DNA from: Desulfobacula sp.
Lineage (GTDB): Bacteria; Desulfobacterota; Desulfobacteria; Desulfobacterales; Desulfobacteraceae
NCBI RefSeq assembly: GCF_021107415.1
Contig: NZ_JAIOSW010000064.1
Span: forward strand, 1 to 8,723
Length of the DNA: 8,723 nt
Direction of reading: 5' to 3'
Part shown: one piece after another, positions 1-7,295 of the stretch
Position numbering within the stretch: position 1 is the stretch's first letter
Layout of the letters: the number at the start of each line of letters is the position of its first letter
Notes under the pieces: model-generated
What the model was told of the DNA's origin: nothing
Seen by the model: only the letters and a program-made list of their open reading frames with translations
The model's database searches: none
Translations under genes and position numbers: made by a program

Positions 1-1715
1 GCCGTGTTTACAGCTCTATTGGCTGCGGCCCAGAGGGCATCTCTTATGATAAGATGCTGGTGAATCGGTTTGAACTTTGTTATGCCACCGACAACGGGCC
101 TGGGGCTTTTTGAATTTCCTAAAATCGCCCGTCCCAGGACCCTTCTAAGGGGAGAGTTGCCCACGTAAATGCCGCCATCCGGGCCCGTTACCATGGATGA
201 AACAGAATCTTCCGCACCATCTGCAAAATAGACAACCTCTCCGGTCTCTCTATCAATCAACCCGGCGCCCAGTCTCAGTGGAAATTTCTGTTTACCCATT
301 ACAACGCCTGCGGCACCGGTGAAAGCAATACCATTGGCGCCCACTTCAGCGCCTAAGGCTTTAATATTTTCCTGGAAATTACCTGTATCATACATATTCA
401 GGTTAGCGGTCCATGCCAGTTCTGCATAATCACCTCGATCAACGATCTTCTTGATTTTTGTTCGCGTGTTTGCAAAAATTTCTCCGTTATCTGCGGAAAC
501 CACGAGTGATCCTGCCACTTTTGCTTCAACGTTGACAGACCAGATCTTGTCCCCTGTAGAAGTATTAACGGCATAAACAGAATTAAAGGCATCAGCGATG
601 TAAACCCTTTTCCCATCAGCGCTGATTGCGGGTGTTGAGGCTGTGCCCCCTGGAACTTTAGAGATCACCTTGACTTCCAACCGAAAGCTGTCGTCCTCTT
701 GAACCAGATCCAGACCGTATAAGGCTGCAAAGTCAGCCCACCCATCTTTTTTCCCATCTTCTTCGTCGGCTAGGGTGGCCGCAATCCAAATACGACCGCT
801 ATTGCTGTCCACGGAAAAAAAGTTGGTTATTTTCTGCAGCTCTCCTGCGGCAACATGTAGGACTGAGCTTATCGGGTCAATACTGCCACTGGTATCACCG
901 ACCATATGGGCGATATCCTTGTTTGCCTTTTCAGCGATTTTTTTTGGCAATGAAAAATTGGTTACACCCGTCCGGTCACCCGGCATCATGAAAGGTTGCG
1001 ATAACCGCTGTTTCCCGGTTTTTCGATCCAAAACATAAATATGGCCGTCTCCCAATGCGGCAATCAAGGAATCGGTTTGGGGATGGTAGTTTAGGCCGAA
1101 ATTGTGCTGATTCGGCTTTAGTGATCCTGGTTGAAGTTTGGGCAATCCAGTGGGAACATCCCAAAGTATGGTCCCATCGATTTTGGCAGCGACAGCCCTG
1201 TCATAAGTGCCGACATATATCAAGTCTTCGTAGGTTTCCGGATCAGTAAGAATCATCGGCGTTCCAGCTCCGGCACTAAAACCCGGCAGAACCCACCTGC
1301 GTTTTCCCTTTTCCGGTTCGATAGAGATCATGATCAGATCTTCCGGCGGAAAAATCGGACAAAAATAAATATTACCCTGACTGTCAAAGACCGGGCCTTC
1401 GGGCACAAAGAAGTTTTGTTCAGCTGTCCAATCAAGTTCGACTGCCGGTGATATTACCGTGGCAATTTCATCTGATCCGCGCAGGTCCGTATGCATTGCC
1501 CGCCCAAAAGTCACTGGACGGCTGTTGCTGTTCCTGTTGCTTGAAAAATCCCTGATTCCTTTAGGCTTCCATGTTGTTTTTTCCGGCAAACTGTATGTTT
1601 TTGGGGTCGATTCTGTGATCAATAGCCGTGCCGTCAATATCTTAACCTTGGCACACGCCGGGAGAAAATAAACAAAAAGCATCAATATCAATATCAATCT
1701 AATTTTATACTTCAT
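1..1715 (-). CDS. PQQ-type beta-propeller lipoprotein, 3' end beyond window
   Basis: An uninterrupted frame from ATG 1715 to base 1, giving 571 residues without a stop, so the C-terminus is cut by the window edge. The start has AAGAGG five bases upstream (1721-1726). The N-terminus MKYKIRLILILMLFVYFLPAC is a lipoprotein signal with lipobox LPAC; Cys21 would be lipidated, and the following Ala-Lys (not Asp) favours outer-membrane sorting by proteobacterial rules. The body has PQQ/BamB-like propeller strands: LIYVGTYD (165-172), GDGHIYVLDRKTGK (222-235), KRVYIADAFNSVYAVNTSTG (369-388) followed by DKIWSV, and GPDGGIYVGN (511-520). No alcohol-dehydrogenase active-site features or c-type heme CxxCH motif were seen, so a structural or scaffold role is more likely than a quinoprotein enzyme. 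It is the second propeller protein of the operon, unrelated in motif to the YCF48-like one. Function unknown. Confidence 0.85.
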   Translation of the reverse strand, partial: MKYKIRLILILMLFVYFLPACAKVKILTARLLITESTPKTYSLPEKTTWKPKGIRDFSSNRNSNSRPVTFGRAMHTDLRGSDEIATVISPAVELDWTAEQNFFVPEGPVFDSQGNIYFCPIFPPEDLIMISIEPEKGKRRWVLPGFSAGAGTPMILTDPETYEDLIYVGTYDRAVAAKIDGTILWDVPTGLPKLQPGSLKPNQHNFGLNYHPQTDSLIAALGDGHIYVLDRKTGKQRLSQPFMMPGDRTGVTNFSLPKKIAEKANKDIAHMVGDTSGSIDPISSVLHVAAGELQKITNFFSVDSNSGRIWIAATLADEEDGKKDGWADFAALYGLDLVQEDDSFRLEVKVISKVPGGTASTPAISADGKRVYIADAFNSVYAVNTSTGDKIWSVNVEAKVAGSLVVSADNGEIFANTRTKIKKIVDRGDYAELAWTANLNMYDTGNFQENIKALGAEVGANGIAFTGAAGVVMGKQKFPLRLGAGLIDRETGEVVYFADGAEDSVSSMVTGPDGGIYVGNSPLRRVLGRAILGNSKSPRPVVGGITKFKPIHQHLIIRDALWAAANRAVNT

Positions 1716-1720
1716 GATAA

Positions 1721-1726
1721 CCTCTT
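1721..1726 (-). promoter_or_regulatory. Ribosome binding site of the propeller lipoprotein
   Basis: AAGAGG on the minus strand lies five bases before the ATG at 1715. The 37-base gap from the previous stop is AT-rich, with no hairpin or clear promoter, so readthrough from the upstream genes is the simplest source of transcript. Confidence 0.7.
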
Positions 1727-1752
1727 AAAACATTTTATTTAAAAAACATTAA

Positions 1753-2331
1753 TCATAAAAACAGTTTCACATAAATCATCTTAATCATCAGGTGAAAATT
1801 GAGTCCACCTCCCCAGATGATGATAAAATAAGTCGCTGCCAATGAGATGAGTATCGCAATGATCGGTCCCGGAGTCACAATTTTGATGGATGCGTTTTTG
1901 CGTTTCACGATTGCCCTGCACACAAGCTCGCTTACACCTATTAATCCGACCTGCCCTATAAGCAGCCATAACTGGAGGGAAGTAAAGAGAACATAAAATA
2001 ATCCCTCCAAAAGTGTCACCCCGGAGGTTGCCCGGATGAATTCCTTTATACACCAGGCCAGGGGCATAATATATACACCCATCACCCGCAGTTTAAACGA
2101 AGCGCCGTTAAAGTACATAACAGGATAAATAAGCAGACTGCTGAAACCCACACTGACATAAAGCAAAACACAGATTACGGCGGCCAGGGTTCGATACAGG
2201 GAGACATCATCAATCGTTCCGATAAGGTGATAGGCAAGATTTAAAAAGAGCCAGAAACATAAAACAATACCAGCCGGGATAAAAAATCCGGCCAGAGATT
2301 TTTTTTCACGTCCTGTTATTGTATTATCCAT
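1753..2331 (-). CDS. Small polytopic membrane protein of unknown function
   Basis: A 192-residue integral membrane protein that I do not recognise. A short charged N-terminus (1-11) is followed by hydrophobic segments at about 13-37, 47-75, 107-135 and 155-173, with a possible fifth weaker one at 82-95. That gives four or five helices. The loop between the last two (141-151, IVKRKNASIKI) is positively charged and so likely cytoplasmic, while the C-terminal 20 residues are amphipathic and basic. No cysteine pairs, metal motifs or transporter signatures were found. A real gene is supported by its strong GGAGG site, normal composition and overlap with the sulfatase. Position suggests it works with the sulfatase or transporter, for example as a membrane anchor or accessory subunit; that is inference. 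The lipoprotein gene begins 37 bases after its stop. Confidence 0.8.
   Translation of the reverse strand: MDNTITGREKKSLAGFFIPAGIVLCFWLFLNLAYHLIGTIDDVSLYRTLAAVICVLLYVSVGFSSLLIYPVMYFNGASFKLRVMGVYIMPLAWCIKEFIRATSGVTLLEGLFYVLFTSLQLWLLIGQVGLIGVSELVCRAIVKRKNASIKIVTPGPIIAILISLAATYFIIIWGGGLNFHLMIKMIYVKLFL
2324..2331 (-). other. Eight-base overlap, sulfatase to membrane protein
   Basis: The membrane protein's ATGGATAA start region contains the sulfatase TAA (2326-2324). A strong GGAGG (2339-2343) lies seven bases before the ATG, within the sulfatase's last codons. This supports both the choice of start and coupled translation. Confidence 0.82.
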
Positions 2332-3742
2332 GTCGCTTCCTCCGTTTATATTCCTCTAACTGTATTTTCAGGCCGGGAAGGACCTTTGCACCTTCGGGTG
2401 TTTCCATCAAATTATGGATGTTTCCGGGGTCTTTCAGGATATTGTAAAGCTCCGGCTTCATGCGGGATTCATTGTATTCAATATAGAGAAACTCATTTGT
2501 CCTGACCGCATCAATCCCGGGAACCGTATACGGTGGAAAATCTTTAAAGAACTCATAATGAAAATCTTCTCTCAAGGTAATTGATTGGCCCTCTAAAATC
2601 GGCAGAATACTCTTCCCATCCATATAGGCGGGAACTGAAATTCCGGCCAGGTCCAAAAGGGTTGGGGCAAGATCTACATTAAGAATCATCTTATCGGACC
2701 GGTTTCCGGGGTCTTTGATACCAGCAGGATATTTTACAATAAACGGAATCCGCAAGTCGGGTTCATAAGCCCAGCGTTTATCAAAATGTCCCTTGTCACC
2801 AAAAAAGTATCCATTATCTGTTGAATAAATTACAATCGTATTATCTGCGATCCCCAGCCGCTCCAGTTCATCAATAACCCTTCCCACCTGCTGGTCCAGG
2901 GAGGTGATCAGGCTGCAGTATCTCTTGTACTGGGCTTCCACATTCCATAAAACACCGCCGTAAATACCTCCATCGCACATACCAGCGTAACGATGCGCCC
3001 ACTTGGGTAAATGGTCAATGTTTTTATCCTCATAAAAATTTTTAAGCTCCGGTGGCGGTTTAAAAGGGCCATGGGGCGCCTTGTGGGCAAGATAAAGGCA
3101 AAAGGTATTGTCCTTTTCTTTATTGATAAACTCAATGGCAAAATCCGTCAGGTCTTTTCCTATGTATTTCCCTTTTCTCTGGGTTTCAACACCATCAATG
3201 ATTAACGGGCAATCAAAGTATTGACCCTGACCGGTCTTGGCGGTAAAGGTGATGAATCGATCAACACCTCTCAGTTCCGGGAGGTGACCCGGCATATGCC
3301 ACTTGCCGATAAATGCGGTTTTATACCCGCCTTTTTTCATCAGCTCGAGCACCGTAACATTCTTATTATTCCAGGGGGTAATATTATTCGTTACGCCGTG
3401 TTTATGGGCATATTGACCGGTAACAAAACTTGCCCGGGAAGGGCTGCATAAAGAAGTTGTGCAAAAAGCATTGTTAAACACTATCCCTTCTTTTGCCATC
3501 CGGTCCATATTCGGCGTCTGAATCCAGGGATGATCCATAAATCCCATATGGTTCCAGCGATGATCATCAGACAGGATAAAAACAATGTTTGGCTTTTTAG
3601 TTTCTTTAGCATGGACAATATTGGAAAAAGAGGTAAGTGTAATGCTGGACATAATCAAGGTGACTATAACCCACATCCACAGTGTCCTGTGAGATTTTAA
3701 CCTGATATTCCCTTGTCTCCTGTTTGAGTGAAAACGCTTCAT
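2324..3742 (-). CDS. Secreted type I (S1-family) formylglycine sulfatase
   Basis: A 472-residue sulfatase. A long basic n-region (1-20) precedes a hydrophobic core about 21-40, with probable signal cleavage after VHA (Ala45), so it acts in the periplasm or is exported. Conserved elements run in family order: NIVFILSDDHR (52-62, metal ligands Asp59 and Asp60), the activation motif CSPSR (99-103) in which Cys99 would become formylglycine, GKWH (146-149), AHKAPHGPF (219-227, catalytic-type His220), STDNGYFFGDKGHFDKR (307-323, metal ligands Asp309/Asn310 and sulfate-contacting Lys322), and the C-terminal ELYNILKDPGNIHNL (431-445). All catalytic positions look intact and the length is normal. The sequence resembles the N-acetylglucosamine-6-sulfatase and heparan/mucin sulfatase branch, but the substrate cannot be read from these motifs. 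The maturase, FGE or anaerobic radical-SAM type, is not in this window. Coupled to the transporter upstream and the membrane protein downstream. Confidence 0.95.
   Translation of the reverse strand: MKRFHSNRRQGNIRLKSHRTLWMWVIVTLIMSSITLTSFSNIVHAKETKKPNIVFILSDDHRWNHMGFMDHPWIQTPNMDRMAKEGIVFNNAFCTTSLCSPSRASFVTGQYAHKHGVTNNITPWNNKNVTVLELMKKGGYKTAFIGKWHMPGHLPELRGVDRFITFTAKTGQGQYFDCPLIIDGVETQRKGKYIGKDLTDFAIEFINKEKDNTFCLYLAHKAPHGPFKPPPELKNFYEDKNIDHLPKWAHRYAGMCDGGIYGGVLWNVEAQYKRYCSLITSLDQQVGRVIDELERLGIADNTIVIYSTDNGYFFGDKGHFDKRWAYEPDLRIPFIVKYPAGIKDPGNRSDKMILNVDLAPTLLDLAGISVPAYMDGKSILPILEGQSITLREDFHYEFFKDFPPYTVPGIDAVRTNEFLYIEYNESRMKPELYNILKDPGNIHNLMETPEGAKVLPGLKIQLEEYKRRKRHG
3739..3742 (-). other. ATGA stop/start overlap, transporter to sulfatase
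   Basis: The transporter's TGA (3741-3739) shares bases with the sulfatase ATG (3742-3740). The sulfatase ribosome binding site AAAGGAG (3750-3756) lies within the end of the transporter gene, seven bases from the start. This is the classic arrangement for translational coupling and ties the sulfatase to the transporter in one message. Confidence 0.85.
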
Positions 3743-6084
3743 TGTAATACTCCTTTGGGGTTTTTCTTCAAACTGTTTTCAGGCCCTTCTTTTTTAAGAA
3801 GCCAGAAAGCCAGAGCAGGCAATACAATTACCGCGCCGATCATGTTCATGAGAAACAGAAAAGTCAATAAAATGCCCATGTCAGCCTGGAACTGGAGGGG
3901 TGAAAAGATCCAGGTGCCCACTGCAATGGCCAGGGTGATCCCGGTAAGCATAACAGCACTACCGGTAATATTTAATGTAAGTTCATAAGCCTCACGAAGC
4001 GGCTTACCCTCCTGTATGAGACTGCGAAGTTGACCATAGATATAGATACTATAGTCCACACCGACCCCGACACCCAGTGCCACCACCGGCAGGGTGTTCA
4101 CTTTCAGTCCAATTTCAAGGTAATTCATCAGCGCATAGGCCAGAAGCGATACAAGCCCCAGCGGTAACAGGATGACCAGTACTGCTCTAACGGAACGAAA
4201 TGCAATCAGACAAAAAAGTATGACTGCACCGAATACACAAAAAAGAATCGGGAACTGACGGGCCTGCACTTCTTCATTTGTTGCCGCCATAATACCGACG
4301 TTGCCGGTGGCCAGCCTGAACTTTACCTTATCTGACGGATTTGCTGCTATGTATTTTTTTACCGCAGATGTGATGCGGTTGATGGTCTCAGCCGTATGAT
4401 CGCTTGTAAACATTTTCACCGGCATGACACTGCAATCTTTATTCAGCATGCCGGAATTCATTCGAACACTTGAGGTGGCTGTCATAATTTCCACACGACC
4501 TCTGGGCAGCTCCTTCCATTTTGGATTCCCTTCGTGCCAGCGGGAGTTCATCCTTTTGGCAATATAAGGAAGTGTGGCCACAGACACCACACCTTCAACA
4601 TTCTGCATGTGCCAGGCAAACTGGTCAATACTGTTCATTGCTTCATAGTCAAGGCAGCCGAATGCCACGGTCTCGGCAATCACTGATATGGAGTCAACAC
4701 CAATGGAGAATCGATCAGTTATTGCCGCTGTATCAAGGTTGTAGCGGGAATCAGGACGGAATTCCGGTACACCCTGGTGAAGATCTCCGATTTTAACGCC
4801 TGCCCCTTTCCATGCACCGAAAATAGTCAGACACACCACCACCAAAATGATGGTGACAGCCATCTTTCGCTCGGCACAGCGCGACAGAGACCTCCAGACA
4901 GATGCAAGACGTTCAGCACGGCGATGAAGCTTGCGCCGGTATTTCTCACTTGCCGGGGGAAATGAAATGAGTACCGGCAGCAGTAAACCGTTAACAACAA
5001 TAATAACAGCAACACCTATGCTTGCGGTCAGTGCAACCTCCTGGATGATTCGAACCGGTATCAGATAGATCGTAAAAAAACCAATGGTATCGGTAATCAG
5101 GGCGGTGATACATGGCACCAGTAGGCGGCGAAAACTGATACGGGCAGCTTCCTGCGGCCTGGCACCCTTGTAGAGCTCAGAGCCTGTGGCACTGACCATT
5201 TGAACAGCATGGCTCACTGCAATGGCAAAAATAAGGAAAGGTACTAAAATACCCATGGGATCAATACCAAACCCCAGTATCGGCAACAGACCTAACTGCC
5301 AGACCACAGCAATCGAGGAGGAGCATAACACTGTAGCAGTGCGCCAGAATGACATACTGTAGACATAGACCATCAGCCCGGTAATCACAAAAGCGATTCC
5401 AAAAAAAATAACCACTCGCTTGGCACCTTTTGCCATGTCACCGATGACTTTGGCAAACCCGATGATATGAACGTCAATATTTTCAGTCTGGAATTTTGTT
5501 CTGACCTTTTCTTCAAGATCCCGGGAAACCTTCAGATAGTTGAGCTTCTTTCCGGTATTAGGATCTACGTCAAGCAGACCCGCACTAATAATAGCTCCGG
5601 AAAAATCATTGGCCACCAGGCGACCCACAACACCTGATTTCAGCACATTCTGCCGCACCTGATCCAGCCCCTGTGGTGTGGGCTGAAAGTCAGCCGGAAT
5701 CACATTACCCGCATTAATCCCATCCTCGGTGACCTCAACAAAACGGACATTGGCCGTAAAAAGAGATTTTACTTTACTTCTTTCCACGCCTGGCAGAAAG
5801 AAAACCTCATCAGTAGCGCTCTTGAGCGTAGAAAAGAACTCTGGTGTGTAAATATCGCCGCCTTTTGCCACCAAAGCAATAATGATTCGGTTTCCGCCAC
5901 CAAAACTTTCCTTATGGTCGAGATACGTTTTCATGTACTCATGTTCCAATGGGAGGAGCTTTGAAAAACCGGCATCAATATAGAGTTTTGATGATGAGTA
6001 TCCCAAAATAACGGTAATGACTGTAAAAAATACCAGAATCAGGCCACGGTGCCGGAAGATAAAATTTTCTAAAAATGAAATCAT
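3739..6084 (-). CDS. RND-superfamily (MMPL/COG1033-type) envelope transporter
   Basis: A 781-residue inner-membrane permease with the duplicated RND layout. Helix 1 is at about 14-32, then a periplasmic domain to about 220, helices 2-6 at about 223-374, a short cytoplasmic basic stretch (381-408), helix 7 at 409-425, a second periplasmic domain to about 608, and helices 8-12 at 611-763. Helix 10 carries GVGVGVDYSIYIYG (671-684), the Gly-rich motif with the Asp (677) expected for proton relay. The matching site in helix 4 reads AIAVSHAVQ (287-295) without Asp; Ser-His at this place is typical of this subgroup. The length is that of COG1033/MMPL exporters, shorter than AcrB-type pumps. No membrane-fusion or TolC-like gene is in the window, so the DUF1329 and propeller proteins are its more likely partners. 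Substrate is probably a lipid or other hydrophobic compound, direction unknown. Ribosome binding site GGGAG lies about 9-10 bases before the ATG. The stop codon overlaps the next start. Confidence 0.92.
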   Translation of the reverse strand: MISFLENFIFRHRGLILVFFTVITVILGYSSSKLYIDAGFSKLLPLEHEYMKTYLDHKESFGGGNRIIIALVAKGGDIYTPEFFSTLKSATDEVFFLPGVERSKVKSLFTANVRFVEVTEDGINAGNVIPADFQPTPQGLDQVRQNVLKSGVVGRLVANDFSGAIISAGLLDVDPNTGKKLNYLKVSRDLEEKVRTKFQTENIDVHIIGFAKVIGDMAKGAKRVVIFFGIAFVITGLMVYVYSMSFWRTATVLCSSSIAVVWQLGLLPILGFGIDPMGILVPFLIFAIAVSHAVQMVSATGSELYKGARPQEAARISFRRLLVPCITALITDTIGFFTIYLIPVRIIQEVALTASIGVAVIIVVNGLLLPVLISFPPASEKYRRKLHRRAERLASVWRSLSRCAERKMAVTIILVVVCLTIFGAWKGAGVKIGDLHQGVPEFRPDSRYNLDTAAITDRFSIGVDSISVIAETVAFGCLDYEAMNSIDQFAWHMQNVEGVVSVATLPYIAKRMNSRWHEGNPKWKELPRGRVEIMTATSSVRMNSGMLNKDCSVMPVKMFTSDHTAETINRITSAVKKYIAANPSDKVKFRLATGNVGIMAATNEEVQARQFPILFCVFGAVILFCLIAFRSVRAVLVILLPLGLVSLLAYALMNYLEIGLKVNTLPVVALGVGVGVDYSIYIYGQLRSLIQEGKPLREAYELTLNITGSAVMLTGITLAIAVGTWIFSPLQFQADMGILLTFLFLMNMIGAVIVLPALAFWLLKKEGPENSLKKNPKGVLQ

Positions 6085-6102
6085 GAGATTAATTCTCCCA
6101 TT

Positions 6103-6116
6103 TCTCGTTCCCGAGA
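6103..6116 (-). promoter_or_regulatory. Small hairpin with GNRA tetraloop before the transporter gene
   Basis: On the transcript UCUCG and CGAGA pair around GGAA, a GNRA-type tetraloop. It lies seven bases after the YCF48-like stop codon and upstream of the transporter's GGGAG ribosome binding site. The stem is only 5 bp, so a regulatory role is speculative. Confidence 0.35.
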
Positions 6117-6122
6117 TAAGCG

Positions 6123-7244
6123 TTAATGGTTGATGGAGAGACCATCGATCTGAAGCTTTTTCACCCCGGACTGACCAATCAATAGTACGGTCTTGCCATC
6201 AGGTGATACAGATGTCATGATATCTTCTCGGCTGGGATGTATATAAGATGTAAAATTATTGCCCCCATTCCGACTTACCAATATTGTACCTCCCAGGCCG
6301 GTGATGATAATTCTGCCGTCAGCAAGACGGGTGCCGCCCATGAGGGTGGAGGTAGTCCCGGTTTCAATCTCCTGCCAGGTATCACCGCCATCGTCTGTCC
6401 GGAAAAGATGGCCGCGCAATCCAAAAAAAAGCAGCGAGTCGCCGTCAAGGGCAAGGAGACCCAAAAAAGACCCATGGTATGGAGAAGCCAGCGAAACCCA
6501 GCTTTGTCCGTTGTCACTCGAACGATAGATCGTCCCCATTTCAGCTGCAATATAAATTCGTCCTGTTGCACTTTGGGTGATTTTGTTCAAACAAACCTCC
6601 TCAACATATGCTTCTTCATCATCTTTAAAATCTGCAGCTTCTTCATCATCTAAACCAAAAGCACCCATAAGAGCAGCTTCTTCATCAGAGATGCCGTCCT
6701 CCTCAGTAAAGGATTTGGTAATATTCAGTTTATCGGACCGCCAGGTGTCACCGCCGTCTTCAGTTATAAGGAATAAACCATAGGCACCAATGGCAAAACC
6801 GGTATTTGCATTTTTAAAACATATATCAAGAAGCGGACGTTCGTCGTCTGTTTTGGCATGGACTATTTTCCAGGTTTTCCCACCATCTTTTGTGCGTAAA
6901 ATTTCCTGATAATAGCTGGCTGCAAACCCCAGGTTTCTGTCGTGAAAATAGACTCCCGTAAGTGTGGTGCGGCTGGGAACATCCATCTGTTCCCATATGG
7001 TGCCGCCATCACTGGATATCAAAATATGCCCTCGCTCTCCAACAACGACCACATCTCCATTGGCAGTCATCCCATCAAGAAGCAAAGATCGGCTTGCAAG
7101 AGGTGCTTTCACTGAATAGTCTGGCTGGGCAAAAGCTGATACCGGCATCATTATGGCAAGCAGCAACGCCATAAGAAGCAGCGCCCTTAGTCGAAAATAT
7201 TTTACACGGCAGTAACCAGTCTGTTTTCGTCTATTAAACTCCAT
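6123..7244 (-). CDS. Secreted YCF48/BNR-repeat beta-propeller protein
   Basis: A 373-residue protein from the ATG at 7244. Residues 1-39 form a signal peptide with a basic n-region (RRK at 5-7, further Arg/Lys to 20), a hydrophobic core about 21-35 and likely cleavage after SAFA. The mature part contains six Asp-box/BNR motifs of the S-x-D-G-G-x-x-W type: SSDGGTIW (77), TKDGGKTW (118), TEDGGDTW (161), SSDNGQSW (242), TDDGGDTW (283) and a degenerate SRNGGNNF (324). This spacing is that of a six- or seven-blade propeller related to the photosystem II assembly factor Ycf48 (HCF136). Non-photosynthetic bacteria often carry such a gene beside MMPL-type transporters, where it is presumed to be a periplasmic partner. 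A strongly acidic insertion (about 179-216) lies between the third and fourth motifs. No catalytic sialidase residues are evident, so an enzyme role is not supported. It precedes the transporter gene by 38 bases. Confidence 0.88.
   Translation of the reverse strand: MEFNRRKQTGYCRVKYFRLRALLLMALLLAIMMPVSAFAQPDYSVKAPLASRSLLLDGMTANGDVVVVGERGHILISSDGGTIWEQMDVPSRTTLTGVYFHDRNLGFAASYYQEILRTKDGGKTWKIVHAKTDDERPLLDICFKNANTGFAIGAYGLFLITEDGGDTWRSDKLNITKSFTEEDGISDEEAALMGAFGLDDEEAADFKDDEEAYVEEVCLNKITQSATGRIYIAAEMGTIYRSSDNGQSWVSLASPYHGSFLGLLALDGDSLLFFGLRGHLFRTDDGGDTWQEIETGTTSTLMGGTRLADGRIIITGLGGTILVSRNGGNNFTSYIHPSREDIMTSVSPDGKTVLLIGQSGVKKLQIDGLSINH
6610..6687 (-). repeat. Short direct repeats encoding an acidic DEEA segment
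   Basis: The 15-base unit GCTTCTTCATCATCT (plus strand) occurs identically at 6610-6624 and 6637-6651, and its first 12 bases recur at 6676-6687. On the coding strand these give three DEEA tetrapeptides (residues 187-190, 200-203, 209-212) inside the acidic insertion of the YCF48-like protein. The unequal spacing, in-frame copies and single-gene location suggest local duplication rather than a mobile repeat. Confidence 0.65.
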
Positions 7245-7250
7245 GACATG

Positions 7251-7257
7251 CTCCTTT
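7251..7257 (-). promoter_or_regulatory. Ribosome binding site deciding the YCF48-like start
   Basis: AAAGGAG on the minus strand sits six bases before the ATG at 7244. The reading frame is open further upstream to a GTG at 7319, but that codon has no Shine-Dalgarno sequence and falls inside the 9-bp hairpin. The ATG also places the hydrophobic signal core at a normal distance from the N-terminus, so 7244 is preferred. Confidence 0.8.
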
Positions 7258-7281
7258 AAGCTTGCAAAGCCCAGTCGTTTT

Positions 7282-7295
7282 CCGCCAGAAGGCGG
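7282..7295 (-). promoter_or_regulatory. Second intercistronic hairpin, GC-rich stem
   Basis: CCGCC (7282-7286) and GGCGG (7291-7295) form a 5-bp all-GC stem around a four-base loop, directly abutting the larger hairpin. On the transcript it reads CCGCC-UUCU-GGCGG. The bases that follow are AAAACGACTGGG, not a run of U, so termination is unlikely. Together the two stems occupy 42 bases of the 100-base gap between the DUF1329 and YCF48-like genes. Confidence 0.5.

Noticed and set aside
738..768. Possible calcium-binding (thrombospondin type 3-like) motif in the lipoprotein, DEEDGKKDG at residues 317-325
   Set aside because: It superficially fits D-x-x-D-G-x-x-D, but only one unit is present and the following YGLDLV reads as a propeller strand. 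Surface-loop coincidence is more likely.
775..1671. Open plus-strand frames opposite the lipoprotein gene
   Set aside because: The minus strand here is one continuous 571-codon frame with a lipobox and propeller motifs. The plus-strand frames are short, lack ribosome binding sites and encode no recognisable protein.
1753..2053. Alternative 90-residue minus-strand frame within the small membrane protein
   Set aside because: It lies in another frame of a gene with a strong start signal and clear hydrophobic helices. Its own composition is erratic and it lacks a start signal.
3640..3742. Twin-arginine (Tat) signal on the sulfatase (NRRQGN)
   Set aside because: The residues after RR do not match the Tat consensus and the hydrophobic core starts about 12 residues later and is strongly hydrophobic. 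A Sec signal with a long basic n-region fits better.
6085..6098. Sequestering stem over the transporter ribosome binding site (GAGA pairing with TCTC)
   Set aside because: Only four base pairs around an AT-rich loop, too weak to claim as regulation.
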